Assembly: GCF_001543105.1 (NCBI RefSeq)
Contig: NZ_CP014159.1
Location: 868,001 to 932,000 of the forward strand
Direction of reading: 5' to 3'
Source of the DNA: Aerococcus christensenii
GTDB lineage: Bacteria > Bacillota > Bacilli > Lactobacillales > Aerococcaceae
DNA length: 64,000 nucleotides
Below are positions 6,516 through 18,140 of this stretch, in pieces (within the stretch, counting starts at the first letter, position 1; every line of letters begins with the position of its first letter). The notes beneath the pieces were generated by a model. The model did not search any database, was not told where the DNA came from, and saw nothing but the letters and a program-made list of their open reading frames with translations. Position numbers and translations under genes: made by a program.

Positions 6516-9500
6516 ATGACAGGACATAATGTTCAATATGGAAAACATCGCGTGCGTCGTAGCTATTCACGCATTAATGAAGTGCTTGAGTTACCTAATT
6601 TGATTGAGATTCAAACAAAATCTTATCAGTGGTTACTCGAAAAAGGTATCGGGGAAATGTTTAAAGATATTTCACCGATTGAGGATCATAGTGGGAAACT
6701 CGCATTGGAATTTGTGGATTATGTTTTCCAAGACCCTAAATATGATGTGAGTGAATCACGTCAGCAGGATACCAACTTTGCAGCTCCTATGTATGTGAAG
6801 TTGCGATTGATTAATAATGAAACGGGTGAAATTAAAGATCAGGAAGTATTCTTCGGAGACTTCCCATTGATGACGGCAAGCGGAACCTTCATTATTAATG
6901 GATCTGAACGGGTTATTGTTTCTCAATTGGTTCGTTCACCTGGGGTTTACTACAATGATAAAGTAGATAAGAATGGGAAGACTTCCTATGGAGCAACGGT
7001 CATTCCTAACCGAGGGGCTTGGTTAGAAATGGAAACAGATGCGAAAGATGTTTCCTATGTAAGAATTGATAGAACCCGTAAAATTTTAATGACGGTGTTG
7101 ATGCGGGCTTTAGGATTTGGATCCGATGATCAAATTCGGGAATTATTTGGCGATAGCGAAACACTTAATCTCACCTTAGAAAAAGATATTCATAAAAACT
7201 TATCAGATTCTCGGACAGAAGAAGCTTTGAAAGATATTTATGAACGCTTACGTCCTGGAGAACCTAAAACTGCAGATTCTTCAAGAAATCTTTTAAATAC
7301 TCGTTTCTTTGATCCACGTCGTTATGATTTAGCTGCTGTTGGACGTTATAAGATTAATAAGAAATTAGATTTGAAAATTCGCTTATTAAACCAAGTGTTA
7401 GCAGAATCTTTGGTGGATGCAGAGACTGGTGAAATCGTTGTAGAAGCTGGAACGAAGTTAACGCGTGATGTGATAGAAGAAATTGGTGAAAAATTAGATA
7501 ATGGATTGGGAACTGTTACCATCTATCCCAATAGTGATGCGGTTGTCACAGATCCAGTAGATATTCAAATTATTAAAGTGTACTCACCAAAAGATCCAGA
7601 GCGTATCATTCATGTGATCGGAAATGCTAACCAAAAATCAGATAACAAATCTTTGATGGTTGCAGATATGATTGCTGCTTTGAATTATTTCTTAAATCTT
7701 TATGAAGGCATGGGTTCTGTTGATGATATCGACCACTTGGGTAACCGTCGTATTCGTTCTGTGGGTGAATTATTACAAAATCAATTGCGAATCGGTTTAT
7801 CTCGGATGGAACGTGTGGTTCGTGAAAGAATGTCTATTCAGGATATCGATACCGTAACTCCTCAACAATTAGTGAATATTCGTCCAGTAGTTGCGGCTGT
7901 TCGCGAATTCTTTGGGTCCTCACAACTGTCTCAATTCATGGACCAGTCCAATCCACTTTCTGAGTTAACGCATAAGCGCCGGTTATCTGCTTTAGGACCT
8001 GGTGGTTTGACCCGGGATCGCGCAGGGTATGAAGTACGTGACGTTCACTACTCTCATTATGGCCGTATGTGTCCAATCGAAACGCCTGAAGGGCCAAACA
8101 TTGGGTTGATTAACTCTTTAGCAACTTTTGCCAAGATTAATTCTTTTGGCTTTATTGAAACCCCATATCGGCGTGTTGATTGGAAGACCCATAAAGTTAC
8201 AGATCGCATTGACTATTTAACTGCGGATGAAGAAGACCGCTATGTTATCGCTCAAGGGAATACCCCTTTGAATGAAGATGGTTCCTTTGCTACAGATACC
8301 ATCATGGCTCGGAAAATCGAGGAAAATATTGAAGTACGTCCAGATGAAGTAGACTATATGGACGTTTCGCCAAAACAGGTTGTTTCTGTAGCGTCAGCAT
8401 GTATTCCATTCTTGGAAAATGATGACTCCAACCGTGCTTTGATGGGGGCCAACATGCAACGTCAAGCGGTGCCATTGCTTAATCCACATGCCCCACTTGT
8501 GGGAACTGGTATGGAATATAAAGCGGCTCACGATTCAGGAGCTGCTGTTACTTGCGATCGTGCAGGAGTCGTGGAATATGTAGATGCTCGTGAAGTACGC
8601 GTACGTACGGAAGATGGAGCTCTTGATAAATATCCGTTAGTGAAGTTCCAACGTTCCAATGCGTCTACTTGTTATAATCAAACACCATTAGCTAAAAAGG
8701 GAGACCATGTGGATAAAGGAGAAATCCTTGCTAATGGTCCATCTATGGAAGGTGGAGAATTAGCACTTGGTCAAAACCCAATTATCGCCTTTATGACATG
8801 GGATGGTTATAACTACGAAGATGCGGTTGTTTTATCTGAACGTTTAGTGAAAGATGATGTGTATACTTCTATTCATATTGATGAATTAGAATCTGAAGCC
8901 CGCGATACCAAATTAGGACCTGAAGAAATTACGCGCGAGATTCCAAATGTCGGGGAAGATGCCTTAAAGAATTTGGATGAACGTGGGATTATTCGTATCG
9001 GTGCAGAAGTACATGATGGCGATATTCTAGTTGGTAAAGTAACGCCTAAAGGGGTTACGGAATTAAGCCCTGAAGAATATTTGTTACATGCTATCTTTGG
9101 AGAAAAAGCACGTGAAGTTCGGGATACTTCTCTCCGTGTGCCTCACGGCGGCGGCGGAATCGTGAATGACGTCAAAGTCTTCCATAGAGAAGCTGGAGAT
9201 GAATTAAAACCTGGCGTTTCAATGATGGTTCGTGTGTACATTATTCAAAAACGTAAGATTCAAGTAGGGGACAAGATGGCTGGTCGTCACGGTAACAAAG
9301 GGGTTGTATCCATTGTTATGCCAGAAGAAGATATGCCATTCTTACCAGATGGAACTCCTGTTGATATTTGCTTGAACCCATTAGGGGTGCCTTCACGTAT
9401 GAACATCGGGCAAGTGCTTGAATTACACCTTGGGATGGCTGCTCGAAGCTTAGGTATTCACGTAGCGACACCAGTATTTGACGGGGCTCAAGATCAAGAT

Positions 9501-10112
9501 ATTTGGAAGACTGTTAAAGAAGCTGGAATGTCTGCGGATGCCAAGACGATTTTATACGATGGACGTACAGGAGAACCTTTCGATAACCGAGTTTCTGTGG
9601 GTGTCATGTATTACTTAAAACTTTCTCACATGGTTGATGATAAATTACATGCACGTTCTATAGGACCTTATTCTTTAGTCACACAACAACCTCTAGGTGG
9701 GAAAGCACAATTTGGTGGACAAAGATTTGGTGAAATGGAAGTTTGGGCTCTAGAAGCTTATGGAGCTGCCTATACTTTACAAGAAATTTTGACCTACAAG
9801 TCTGATGATGTTGTAGGACGGGTAGAATGTTATGAAGCTATTGTAAAGGGACAACCTATTCCTAAGCCAAGTGTTCCAGAATCCTTCCGAGTATTGGTAA
9901 AAGAATTACAATCTTTAGGATTAGATATTCAAGTCCTTGATGAAAATGATGAGCCAATTGATTTACGAGATAAAGGATTACCAAACGCAGCTTTGCAACA
10001 CATTGTAGCTGAAGAAGTTGAAAAATCTGATGAAAAATTAGATGAAACGCAAGAATCAACAACAGATAATGAAGAAGTAACAGAAGACACAATTGATACT
10101 GAAGTTGAGTAA
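6516..10112 (+). CDS. rpoB: RNA polymerase beta subunit
   Basis: 1198 residues, normal for Lactobacillales. The rifampicin region at about residues 465-500 is of sensitive type ([20 protein letters not shown]), and the C-terminal part holds [13 protein letters not shown] and [20 protein letters not shown]. It forms the catalytic cleft with beta-prime. The last 35 or so residues are an acidic tail common in this group. The start is ATG at 6516, with GGAGAGGTGG upstream. The 91-nt gap to rpoC holds no terminator, so the two are co-transcribed. Confidence 0.99.
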   Translation: MTGHNVQYGKHRVRRSYSRINEVLELPNLIEIQTKSYQWLLEKGIGEMFKDISPIEDHSGKLALEFVDYVFQDPKYDVSESRQQDTNFAAPMYVKLRLINNETGEIKDQEVFFGDFPLMTASGTFIINGSERVIVSQLVRSPGVYYNDKVDKNGKTSYGATVIPNRGAWLEMETDAKDVSYVRIDRTRKILMTVLMRALGFGSDDQIRELFGDSETLNLTLEKDIHKNLSDSRTEEALKDIYERLRPGEPKTADSSRNLLNTRFFDPRRYDLAAVGRYKINKKLDLKIRLLNQVLAESLVDAETGEIVVEAGTKLTRDVIEEIGEKLDNGLGTVTIYPNSDAVVTDPVDIQIIKVYSPKDPERIIHVIGNANQKSDNKSLMVADMIAALNYFLNLYEGMGSVDDIDHLGNRRIRSVGELLQNQLRIGLSRMERVVRERMSIQDIDTVTPQQLVNIRPVVAAVREFFGSSQLSQFMDQSNPLSELTHKRRLSALGPGGLTRDRAGYEVRDVHYSHYGRMCPIETPEGPNIGLINSLATFAKINSFGFIETPYRRVDWKTHKVTDRIDYLTADEEDRYVIAQGNTPLNEDGSFATDTIMARKIEENIEVRPDEVDYMDVSPKQVVSVASACIPFLENDDSNRALMGANMQRQAVPLLNPHAPLVGTGMEYKAAHDSGAAVTCDRAGVVEYVDAREVRVRTEDGALDKYPLVKFQRSNASTCYNQTPLAKKGDHVDKGEILANGPSMEGGELALGQNPIIAFMTWDGYNYEDAVVLSERLVKDDVYTSIHIDELESEARDTKLGPEEITREIPNVGEDALKNLDERGIIRIGAEVHDGDILVGKVTPKGVTELSPEEYLLHAIFGEKAREVRDTSLRVPHGGGGIVNDVKVFHREAGDELKPGVSMMVRVYIIQKRKIQVGDKMAGRHGNKGVVSIVMPEEDMPFLPDGTPVDICLNPLGVPSRMNIGQVLELHLGMAARSLGIHVATPVFDGAQDQDIWKTVKEAGMSADAKTILYDGRTGEPFDNRVSVGVMYYLKLSHMVDDKLHARSIGPYSLVTQQPLGGKAQFGGQRFGEMEVWALEAYGAAYTLQEILTYKSDDVVGRVECYEAIVKGQPIPKPSVPESFRVLVKELQSLGLDIQVLDENDEPIDLRDKGLPNAALQHIVAEEVEKSDEKLDETQESTTDNEEVTEDTIDTEVE

Positions 10113-10203
10113 AAATTTGAAAATCTAGTAAAGAGCTATAAAGTGCAATAGGTTTTACAGATGCTTATTTGCCTGAATGTGAAGAATAAGGGAGGTTGAC
10201 CCC

Positions 10204-13200
10204 TTGGTCGATGTAAATAAATTTGAAAGTATAAAAATTGGTCTAGCTTCACCTGATCGCGTACGCTCTTGGTCGTATGGGGAAGTCAAAAAACCAGAGA
10301 CGATTAATTACCGGACGCTTAAACCTGAAAAAGATGGTTTGTTCTGTGAACGTATTTTCGGCCCAACAAAAGATTATGAATGTACCTGTGGGAAATATAA
10401 ACGCGTTCGTTATGCGGGTGTTGTGTGTGATCGGTGTGGTGTAGAAGTAACCAAAGCCATCGTACGTCGGGAACGTATGGGGCATATTGAACTGGCGTCA
10501 CCCGTTACCCACATTTGGTATTTCAAAGGAATTCCAAGTCGAGTGGGCTTGATTTTGGATATGAGTCCACGTTCTTTGGAAGAAGTTATTTATTTTGCTT
10601 CTTATGTTGTTACCGATGCTGGTGATACAGCCTTAGAAGAAAAGCAACTTCTAACAGAACGTGAATATCGTGATTACAAGAAAGAATATGGGAATCGTTT
10701 CCAAGCTTCTATTGGGGCAGAAGCGATCAAAGAACTGCTCATGAAAGTGGATTTGGAAACAGAATGCGCAGAACTTAAAGAAGAATTACGGACCGCTAAA
10801 GGACAAAAACGGACGCGTGCTATTCGTCGGTTAGACATTATGGATGCTTTCCGTAAGTCTGGTAACCGCCCAGAATGGATGGTTCTAGATGTTATCCCTG
10901 TTATCCCACCTGAGTTACGCCCAATGGTTCAATTGGATGGTGGTCGGTTCGCAACGAGTGATTTGAACGATTTATATCGTCGTGTGATTAATCGAAATAA
11001 CAGATTAAAGCGGTTATTAGATTTAAATGCGCCTGTGATTATTGTTCAAAATGAAAAACGGATGCTTCAAGAAGCAGTGGATGCTTTAATTGACAATGGA
11101 CGTCGTGGCCGTCCAGTAGCAGGTCCAGGAAATCGTCCTCTTAAATCTCTTTCTCATATGTTGAAAGGGAAACAAGGACGTTTCCGTCAAAACTTATTAG
11201 GAAAACGTGTTGACTACTCTGGGCGTTCCGTTATTGCCATTGGACCACATTTGAATTTCTATCAATGTGGTTTGCCTAAAGAAATGGCATTGGAATTATT
11301 TAAACCATTTTTAACACGGGAATTGGTATCACGGGAAATTGCAACGAATGCTAAACATGCTAAACGTTTAATTGATCGCAATGATGATCAAGTTTGGGAA
11401 CCTTTAGCAGATATCATGCGTGAGCATCCTGTTCTCTTGAACCGCGCTCCTACCTTACACCGGTTAGGGATCCAAGCTTTCGAACCTGTTTTGGTAGAAG
11501 GAAAAGCTATGCGTTTACATCCATTAGCGTGTGAAGCTTATAATGCGGACTTCGATGGAGACCAAATGGCGATTCACTTACCATTAGGTGAAGAAGCTCA
11601 AGCAGAAGCTCGAATTTTAATGTTAGCCGCTTCCCATATTTTGAATCCTAAAGACGGCCAACCAGTTGTTACCCCATCTCAAGATATGGTGTTAGGGAAC
11701 TATTATTTAACCCAAGAAGAAAATGGAGCAAATGGAGAAGGTATGGTCATTTCTTCTCCTAGTGAAGCCCACATTGCTTATGAAAATGGTGCGGTTCAAT
11801 TACATACGAGAATTGTGATTAGTCCTCATCACTTTACAAAATTCAAGTGGACAGAAAAACAAAAGGATCAATTGTTAGTAACCTCTATTGGAAAGTTATT
11901 CTTTAATGAAATTATGCCGGATAACTTCCCGTTCATTAATGAACCAACGAAGGAAAACTTACACAAACAAACAGATGATCGTTTCTTTGTTGATCCTGGA
12001 AAAGATTATCGGGCCTTTATGGATCAACTTGAACTTACAAAACCGTTCAAGAAAGGTTACTTAGAAGATATCATTGCGGCAATTTTTGAGAAGTTGAAAG
12101 TTACAGAAACGTCTCAATTTCTTGACCGTTTGAAGAGCTTAGGTTATTATTTCTCAACCAAGTCAGGGATCACAGTAGGGATCTCAGATATTACGGTCTT
12201 AGATACTAAAGATAGTTGGGTAGAAAAAGGTCATAAACAAGTTGAAAATATTACCAAACAATATCGTCGTGGGTTAATCACAGATGATGAACGGTATGAT
12301 GAAGTTATTAAGACATGGAATGCTGTTAAAGATAAAATTGAAGGCGAATTAACTCACAGTTTGTCTGCCGACAACCCATTCTTTATCATGATGGACTCTG
12401 GAGCTCGTGGTAATATTTCTAACTTTACGCAATTAGCTGGGATGCGTGGCTTGATGGCTGGTCCGAGTGGGAAGATTATCGAACTCCCTGTTACTTCGAA
12501 CTTCCGTGAAGGGTTATCCGTTCAAGAAATGTTTATCTCGACTCACGGGGCACGTAAAGGGATGACCGATACGGCTTTGAAGACTGCCGACTCAGGTTAC
12601 CTTACTCGTCGGTTAGTAGATGTCGCTCAAGATGTTATTATCCGTGAAACAGATTGCGGAACAGATAGAGGGTTGGAAATTTCTGCCATTAAAGAAGGCA
12701 AAGAAATGATTGAAGACCTCGCAGAACGTTTAACCGGTCGTTACATTCAAAAGACCGTTTATAATCCGAAGACGGGAGAAGTCTTAGCCCATCATAATCA
12801 ATTAATAACCCCAGAAAAGGCCCAACAAATTCAAGAAGCAGGGGTAACTTCTGTAACGATTCGCTCGGCATTTACTTGTCGGACACGTCATGGCGTATGT
12901 AAATGTTGCTACGGGTCAGATCTAGCAACTAATGGAGAAGTAGAAGTAGGGGAAGCAGTTGGTATTGTGGCTGCTCAATCGATTGGCGAACCTGGTACTC
13001 AATTGACAATGCGTACTTTCCATACCGGTGGGGTTGCCGGGGATGATATCACCCAAGGGCTTCCTCGTGTTCAAGAAATTGTTGAAGCTCGTCATCCTAA
13101 AGGACAAGCGGTTATTACAGAAGTTACAGGTGAAGTTGTTTCCGTTCATTCTGAAGAAGAAACACGAACCAAGACGGTAACTGTGAAAGGACAAACGGAC

Positions 13201-13896
13201 GAAAGAGAATACAAGGTGCCATTTACTTCTCGTATGAAAGTGGCAGAAGGCGACTTTGTATATAGAGGACAACAATTGACAGAAGGGTCTATCGATCCAA
13301 AAGAACTTTTACGTATAACCAATTCGTTGACTGTGTTAACCTATATGTTGGCTGAAATTCAACGGGTTTACCGCCAACAAGGGGTAGACATTAATGATAA
13401 GCACGTGGAAGTGTTACTCCGTCAAATGATGCGTAAAGTTCGTGTCCTAGACCCTGGGGCAAGTGACCTCTTGCCAGGAAACTTGATGGATATTGGTGAT
13501 TTTGAAGATGCTAATGCTGAAATCATTAGGACAGGTCAACAACCAGCAACTTGTCAACCCGTACTCTTAGGGATTACAAAAGCTGCTCTTGAAACGAAGA
13601 GCTTCTTATCAGCAGCTTCCTTCCAAGAAACCACCAAGGTATTGACAGATGCAGCGATTAGCGGTAAGAAAGACCAATTACTTGGTTTGAAGGAAAATGT
13701 TATTATCGGTAAGATTATTCCTGCCGGTACAGGAGTTCCACGTTATCGGAAGATGGAACCAGATAAGTTAACACCATCGAAAGTCACAGAAATTCCAATG
13801 GATATGGATTTAGATTTTGAAAGTGATTTAGGATCAGGACATCATCTTCAAACTGTTTCTGCACCAATCCAATCAGACTATCATGGTATGCCTTAA
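10204..13896 (+). CDS. rpoC: RNA polymerase beta-prime subunit
   Basis: 1230 residues. The N-terminal zinc ribbon ([20 protein letters not shown], about residues 59-78) is followed by the invariant active-site NADFDGDQM (about 447-455), which binds the catalytic magnesium. A second Cys cluster ([11 protein letters not shown]) lies near residue 892. The start is TTG at 10204, preceded by GGGAGGTTG; no ATG lies in frame nearby and the homologous N-terminus ([16 protein letters not shown]) begins there. A double hairpin ends the operon. Confidence 0.99.
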   Translation: MVDVNKFESIKIGLASPDRVRSWSYGEVKKPETINYRTLKPEKDGLFCERIFGPTKDYECTCGKYKRVRYAGVVCDRCGVEVTKAIVRRERMGHIELASPVTHIWYFKGIPSRVGLILDMSPRSLEEVIYFASYVVTDAGDTALEEKQLLTEREYRDYKKEYGNRFQASIGAEAIKELLMKVDLETECAELKEELRTAKGQKRTRAIRRLDIMDAFRKSGNRPEWMVLDVIPVIPPELRPMVQLDGGRFATSDLNDLYRRVINRNNRLKRLLDLNAPVIIVQNEKRMLQEAVDALIDNGRRGRPVAGPGNRPLKSLSHMLKGKQGRFRQNLLGKRVDYSGRSVIAIGPHLNFYQCGLPKEMALELFKPFLTRELVSREIATNAKHAKRLIDRNDDQVWEPLADIMREHPVLLNRAPTLHRLGIQAFEPVLVEGKAMRLHPLACEAYNADFDGDQMAIHLPLGEEAQAEARILMLAASHILNPKDGQPVVTPSQDMVLGNYYLTQEENGANGEGMVISSPSEAHIAYENGAVQLHTRIVISPHHFTKFKWTEKQKDQLLVTSIGKLFFNEIMPDNFPFINEPTKENLHKQTDDRFFVDPGKDYRAFMDQLELTKPFKKGYLEDIIAAIFEKLKVTETSQFLDRLKSLGYYFSTKSGITVGISDITVLDTKDSWVEKGHKQVENITKQYRRGLITDDERYDEVIKTWNAVKDKIEGELTHSLSADNPFFIMMDSGARGNISNFTQLAGMRGLMAGPSGKIIELPVTSNFREGLSVQEMFISTHGARKGMTDTALKTADSGYLTRRLVDVAQDVIIRETDCGTDRGLEISAIKEGKEMIEDLAERLTGRYIQKTVYNPKTGEVLAHHNQLITPEKAQQIQEAGVTSVTIRSAFTCRTRHGVCKCCYGSDLATNGEVEVGEAVGIVAAQSIGEPGTQLTMRTFHTGGVAGDDITQGLPRVQEIVEARHPKGQAVITEVTGEVVSVHSEEETRTKTVTVKGQTDEREYKVPFTSRMKVAEGDFVYRGQQLTEGSIDPKELLRITNSLTVLTYMLAEIQRVYRQQGVDINDKHVEVLLRQMMRKVRVLDPGASDLLPGNLMDIGDFEDANAEIIRTGQQPATCQPVLLGITKAALETKSFLSAASFQETTKVLTDAAISGKKDQLLGLKENVIIGKIIPAGTGVPRYRKMEPDKLTPSKVTEIPMDMDLDFESDLGSGHHLQTVSAPIQSDYHGMP

Positions 13897-13906
13897 CAAG
13901 TTAAAT

Positions 13907-13976
13907 TAAAAAGCACAATATGTTGTGCTTGAAGAGAAGAAAAGCTCTAGACATTGATTTATCTAGAGCTTTTTAT
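13907..13976 (+). terminator. Double hairpin terminator after rpoC
   Basis: A first small hairpin (AGCACAA/TTGTGCT) is followed by AAAGCTCTAGA pairing with TCTAGAGCTTT (13941-13973) and a T-rich tail. Confidence 0.9.
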
Positions 13977-14029
13977 TTATAATAGCAATGCAACTTTTTA
14001 GAAGTTATGTTGATTAAAGGAGAGTCATT

Positions 14030-16315
14030 ATGCAAAAAATTGTGGAATGGAAAAAAGAAGCGCTTAATCGTGCTATTCAATTATTCCCTCAAGTCAGTCC
14101 AATCACTGATGAGATGACTAAGACTTTTGATAGAATTAGCCGGATGGTTATGTTAGACCGGTATTCTTTTAAAGATACGATGAAAGAAACTTTGGAAATT
14201 GGGGATTTAGTCAACTGTTCGATCTGATCCACAGTATCCCAGACGCGGTGTCGGTGTTGTTCAAGCAATAGAAGAAGCATTTTATTATGAAGAATCGAGC
14301 CAACACTTTGTTCCAGCAGGCCATGCTTTGTATGGTGCAGGTTCTGGTACAGAAGTGACTTATTTCAATTGCTATGTGATGCCTTTTGTGCCAGATTCAC
14401 GTGGAGGGATTGCAGACCATCGTAAAGAAGTGACGGAAATTATGTCAAGAGGTGGAGGAGTTGGGACTAATGGCTCTACCTTACGTCCACGACATGCTTT
14501 AGTTCGGGGAGTCAACGGCAAATCTTCTGGAGCTGTTTCTTGGCTAGATGACATTGCTCAATTAACGCATTTAGTTGAACAAAGCGGTAGTCGACGTGGC
14601 GCTCAAATGATTATGTTGCTCAAATGATTATGTTGGCAGATTGGCATCCTGATATTTTAGAGTTCATTATTTCAAAGATGCAAAATCCTCGCATTTTACA
14701 ATTTATCAAAGAGAAATCCACAAATGACTACATTAAACAATTAGTAGAAGAAAAACTTAAATTTGTTTTTTCTACGCCAAGTCAAATAGAGATGTACCAA
14801 GCAACTGTTGAGTTGAGAGAGTTATCTCCGAATAAGGTATCCGACCAAGCTTACCAAGAGGCCAAAGAATTTTTGAATTTGGGAGGACATTATGAAGTGA
14901 ATAGCCCTGATTTCTTAACAGGGGCTAATATCTCAGTGGCTATCTCCAATGATTTTATGAAAGCCGTTAAAAATAATCGCTCTTGGAATTTACGATTTCC
15001 AGCTGTTGAAGAATATGACGCTGAAGAAATGAAAGCCTATGATGAAGAATGGGCTAAAATTGGAGATGTTAGAGAATGGAAAAAGATGGGTCATGCAGTA
15101 ACGACTTATCGGACCATTCCTGCCCGTGAGTTGTGGCAATTGATTAATATTTGTGCAACTTATGCAGCAGAGCCCGGTATTTTCTTTATTGATCGTGCTA
15201 ATGATGCTACTAATGCGGTTGCTTATGGACAAAAAAGTAGTTGCTACTAACCCATGTGGGGAACAACCTTTTGCCCCTTATTCCGTATGTAATCTCGGGG
15301 CTATTAATCTTGCTCAAATGGCGAATAAGAAAGAACATACCGTGAATTTTGAGAGATTGAAACAGACTGTCCGGACCGCTATTCGTATGTAAGATAATGT
15401 CATTGATTCTACGCCTTACTTCTTAGAAGCAAATAAAAAGCAAGCAATAGGAGAACGTCGAATTGGATTAGGCGTGATGGGACTAGCGGACTTATTGATT
15501 TATTGCGAAAAAAGGTATGGTTCGCCTGAAGGCAATCAATTAATTGATCAGGTATTCCAAACGATTGTTATTACTGCTTATGAAGTTCCCATTGAATTAG
15601 CGAAGGAAAGAGGATCATTTCCTTTCTTAGTAGGAAAAACAGAGAAAGAAACCCAAGCGTTAAGAGAAGCTTTTATTCAATCTGGATTCATGAAAAAAAT
15701 GCTGGAAAACATTCGTCAAGACATTTTGAAGTATGGCATTCGCAATTCTCATCTTTTAACTGTCGAACCAACAGGATCAACAGGGACTATGATGAATGTG
15801 TCTACTGGCTTAGAACCTTATTTTGCCTTTAAGTACTATCGAACAGGACGTTTAGGTAAATTTATCGAAGTCAATGCAGATATCGTTCAAGAATATTTAC
15901 AAGAGCATCTGGAGTGTGATAGCGATCATCTTCCTGATTTCTTTGTTTCTGCTATGGAATTAACGCCAAATGAACATGTAACAGTTCAAACAACGATTCA
16001 ACGGTGGATCGATTCCTCTATTTCTAAGACAGTGAACGCGCCTAAGGGTTATACTGTCAATCAAGTGGCAGAAGTATACGAAAAGTTGTATCAAGGTGGC
16101 GCTAAAGGCGGGACCGCCTATGTTGATGGCTCTCGTGATACGCAAGTGTTGACATTAGGAACTGAAGAATCTGATCAAGAAGAAATTTTAGAAGAGAACA
16201 CAGAAGAAGTAATTTAGGAGATACCTGTCCTCTTTGTCGAAAAGGAATAGTGGAAGAAATTGGTGGTTGCCATACATGTTCTAATTGTTTGGCACAGTTG
16301 CAATGCGGTCTTTAA
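14030..16315 (+). pseudogene. nrdJ: Class II (B12-dependent) ribonucleotide reductase, multiply disrupted
   Basis: Joined frames read as a NrdJ-type reductase of about 760 residues: DPQYPRRGVG, FNCYVMPFVPDSRGGI, SRRGAQMIML then ADWHPDI, NPCGEQPFAPYSVCNLG, LTVEPTGSTGTMMN, and a C-terminal CPLC...CHTCSNC cysteine cluster. The active form makes deoxynucleotides using adenosylcobalamin. At least five lesions break it: a frameshift near 14209; an exact 17-bp tandem duplication at 14601-14634; one extra A in a run at 15231-15236; an in-frame TAA at 15390; and a frameshift near 16205 that detaches the Cys tail. It is not functional. The initial ATG still has AAGGAG upstream. Confidence 0.9.
14601..14634 (+). 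repeat. 17-bp exact tandem duplication inside nrdJ
   Basis: GCTCAAATGATTATGTT occurs twice back to back (14601-14617 and 14618-14634). Removing one copy restores GAQMIMLADWHP in frame, so the duplication is a recent frameshifting mutation. Confidence 0.97.
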
Positions 16316-16365
16316 GAAATAACAAGTCGATCAAAATGGAATGATTGCGTCTGCTGATCGGCGTC

Positions 16366-16399
16366 AAGGGATTGTCCTTACAAGGGCAATCCTTTTTTG
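16366..16399 (+). terminator. Intrinsic terminator after the nrdJ pseudogene
   Basis: GGGATTGTCC pairs with GGGCAATCCT around TTACAA and is followed by six T. The downstream gene is convergent. Confidence 0.85.
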
Positions 16400-16419
16400 T
16401 AAAGAACTTTAAGGAGAGG

Positions 16420-17142
16420 TTAAAATACAAAGGGCATGCAAAGAACAACATCAAACCCTAGCCAGATAGCGGGTAAAAAAGGTAACTTGAGGGTAGAAAG
16501 TTTGTAACCTAATCCCCACATTCCGAAGAAAACAGCGACCATCAGTCCGCTACTTACTAACAAAAGCAGCGAAAATTGCATCGGGGACAGAATAAAGCTT
16601 AAGATCAAGAGACATTTTATATCTGCTCCTCCGATTTTTGAATGATTTCCTTTAGAGAGAAAGAAAAAAAGAAGCGTTAAGCCTCCCGCTAACAACAGGT
16701 GACTATAGATTTTTTCAGAAGAAATAGTTTGAAAAAAAGAAAAGAGAGCTAGAATAGCTAGTAAAACTTGCCATCTGTCGGGCACTATAAGGGTTGTGAG
16801 ATCACTGATAGCCATGATAAATAAAAGAATATGTATCAGGGTAATAAGAAAGAAATTGGGAAAGTTCAAAAGAATAAGAAAAGGGGTTATCAAGGCAAAG
16901 GTGATTTCTGCGAGGGGATAAATTGGAGAGAGAGGATGGTGACAAAAAGCACACCGCCCTTTTTGGAAATAATAGGAAAGTATGGGAATGAGGTGCCTGA
17001 ATTTGAGAGGAGTATGACAATAGTCACAGTGAGACCTCCCTAAGATAAAAGAGGTGTTATTGAGCGTGCGTTGGGCGACAACGACAAAAAATGAAGCCAA
17101 AATACTAGAGAAAATAAAAAGTCGAAGGGCTGTGAAAAGCAT
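16420..17142 (-). CDS. comC: Type IV prepilin peptidase (ComC/PilD-like)
   Basis: 240 residues, multi-spanning membrane protein. The N-terminal cytoplasmic zinc-binding part has CDYC and CAFC pairs (about residues 39-67). The two catalytic aspartates of the A24 family appear as SDLTTLIVPD and GGADIK. The enzyme cleaves and can N-methylate type IV prepilin-like proteins; in Firmicutes it processes the ComG pseudopilins of the competence machine. It is alone on the minus strand, convergent with the nrdJ pseudogene, and no com genes are adjacent. The minus-strand ATG at 17142 has AGGAGG upstream. Confidence 0.88.
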   Translation of the reverse strand: MLFTALRLFIFSSILASFFVVVAQRTLNNTSFILGRSHCDYCHTPLKFRHLIPILSYYFQKGRCAFCHHPLSPIYPLAEITFALITPFLILLNFPNFFLITLIHILLFIMAISDLTTLIVPDRWQVLLAILALFSFFQTISSEKIYSHLLLAGGLTLLFFFLSKGNHSKIGGADIKCLLILSFILSPMQFSLLLLVSSGLMVAVFFGMWGLGYKLSTLKLPFLPAIWLGFDVVLCMPFVF

Positions 17143-17415
17143 AAGAAGAACCTCCTGTTGGCAAAGTTGGGTGGCGTCATTAAATAGATCCGTTGAAAAA
17201 GTCTTATTTTTCTACTTTGAAGATATGTAAAAGGAGGTAGTGAATCTTTTGGAGAAAGGAATGAGTATTTTATAAGAATGAAATTTTAGAAAAAACTTGC
17301 TATTTTCTAAAGCAGAGTGATATAATAACTTAGTCGTTGAATGTTATCGGAAATGTTACTTGACTAAGGACTAAATAAGTGATAAAATAAAACAGTTGTC
17401 TGATAAGTATGAAAC
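17143..17415 (+). promoter_or_regulatory. Promoter region of the tRNA cluster
   Basis: Two tandem sigma-A promoters are visible before the first tRNA: TTGCTA (17297-17302), 18 bases, TATAAT (17321-17326); and TTGACT (17360-17365), 17 bases, TAAAAT (17383-17388). The second ends 28 nt before the tRNA-Val 5' end. The rest of this gap (17143-17290) holds the upstream region of the divergent prepilin peptidase gene and nothing else that I can identify. Confidence 0.75.
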
Positions 17416-17488
17416 GGAGAATTAGCTCAGCTGGGAGAGCATCTGCCTTACAAGCAGAGGGTCGGGGGTTCGAGCCCCTCATTCTCCA
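17416..17488 (+). tRNA. tRNA-Val (UAC)
   Basis: 73 nt cloverleaf. Acceptor GGAGAAT pairs with ATTCTCC, anticodon loop CTTACAA, T loop GGTTCGAGCC. CCA is not encoded. First gene of a seven-tRNA cluster. Confidence 0.97.
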
Positions 17489-17492
17489 TCAT

Positions 17493-17565
17493 GATTCGTT
17501 AGCTCAGTCGGTAGAGCATCTGACTTTTAATCAGAGGGTCGGGAGTTCGAGCCTCCCACGGATCA
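17493..17565 (+). tRNA. tRNA-Lys (UUU)
   Basis: 73 nt. Acceptor GATTCGT pairs with ACGGATC, anticodon arm CTGACTTTTAATCAG. Only 4 nt follow tRNA-Val. Confidence 0.97.
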
Positions 17566-17570
17566 TATTT

Positions 17571-17642
17571 GCGGAAGTAGTTCAGTGGTAGAACATCACC
17601 TTGCCAAGGTGGGGGTCGCGGGTTCGAATCCCGTCTTCCGCT
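17571..17642 (+). tRNA. tRNA-Gly (GCC)
   Basis: 72 nt. Acceptor GCGGAAG pairs with CTTCCGC, anticodon arm CACCTTGCCAAGGTG. Confidence 0.97.
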
Positions 17643-17669
17643 TTACCGAAAGGTATCTTATTTTTATAT

Positions 17670-17755
17670 GCCGGGGTGGCGGAACTGGCAGACGCACGGG
17701 ACTTAAAATCCCGCGGTGGTTAAACACCGTACCGGTTCGATTCCGGTCCTCGGCA
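17670..17755 (+). tRNA. tRNA-Leu (UAA)
   Basis: 86 nt with a long variable arm, as expected for Leu. Acceptor GCCGGGG pairs with CCTCGGC, anticodon arm GGGACTTAAAATCCC. Confidence 0.97.
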
Positions 17756-17761
17756 TATTAA

Positions 17762-17835
17762 GCACCCATGGCTCAACTGGATAGAGTACTTGACTACGAA
17801 TCAAGCGGTTGCAGGTTCGAATCCTGCTGGGTGCA
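17762..17835 (+). tRNA. tRNA-Arg (ACG)
   Basis: 74 nt. Acceptor GCACCCA pairs with TGGGTGC, anticodon arm CTTGACTACGAATCAAG. The wobble A34 would normally be edited to inosine by TadA, whose gene lies 4.8 kb downstream in this window. Confidence 0.97.
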
Positions 17836-17840
17836 TTGTT

Positions 17841-17914
17841 CGGGAAATAGCTCAGCTTGGTAGAGCACTTGGTTTGGGACCAAGGGGTCGCAGGTTCGAA
17901 TCCTGTTTTCCCGA
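17841..17914 (+). tRNA. tRNA-Pro (UGG)
   Basis: 74 nt. Acceptor CGGGAAA pairs with TTTCCCG (C1-G72, typical of bacterial tRNA-Pro), anticodon arm CTTGGTTTGGGACCAAG. Confidence 0.97.
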
Positions 17915-17918
17915 TTGA

Positions 17919-17946
17919 GAAAGCGCCGTAAGTGAGCGCTTTTTGT
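17919..17946 (+). terminator. Terminator hairpin inside the tRNA cluster
   Basis: AAAGCGC pairs with GCGCTTT, and a T-run follows. It separates tRNA-Pro(UGG) from tRNA-Pro(CGG), so the last tRNA lies beyond an apparent transcript end. Confidence 0.85.
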
Positions 17947-17953
17947 TTTATAG

Positions 17954-18027
17954 CGGGAAGTAGCTCAGCTTGGTAGAGCACTACGTTCGGGACGTAGGGG
18001 TCGTCGGTTCGAATCCGGTCTTCCCGA
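17954..18027 (+). tRNA. tRNA-Pro (CGG)
   Basis: 74 nt. Acceptor CGGGAAG pairs with CTTCCCG, anticodon arm CTACGTTCGGGACGTAG (CGG). The D arm is identical to that of the preceding tRNA-Pro(UGG), which suggests local duplication and anticodon-arm divergence. No promoter fits in the 8 nt after the preceding terminator, so expression would depend on read-through. Confidence 0.93.
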
Positions 18028-18030
18028 TTC

Positions 18031-18064
18031 AAAAGCAAGGCATAGTAGGCCTTGCTTTTTTTAG
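18031..18064 (+). terminator. Terminator of the tRNA cluster
   Basis: AAAAGCAAGGC and GCCTTGCTTTT form a stem followed by a T-run. Confidence 0.93.
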
Positions 18065-18140
18065 ACTTAGGCATTCTTTGATTTGAACTTAGAATATAAA
18101 TATAAATATGGTACGATAAGAGTACAAGGAGTGGGAAAAT

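Noticed and set aside
17409..18074. A 123-codon minus-strand frame and a 60-codon plus-strand frame over the tRNA cluster
   Set aside because: Both are antisense or overlapping translations of tRNA genes and encode tRNA-derived peptide strings well known as false annotations.
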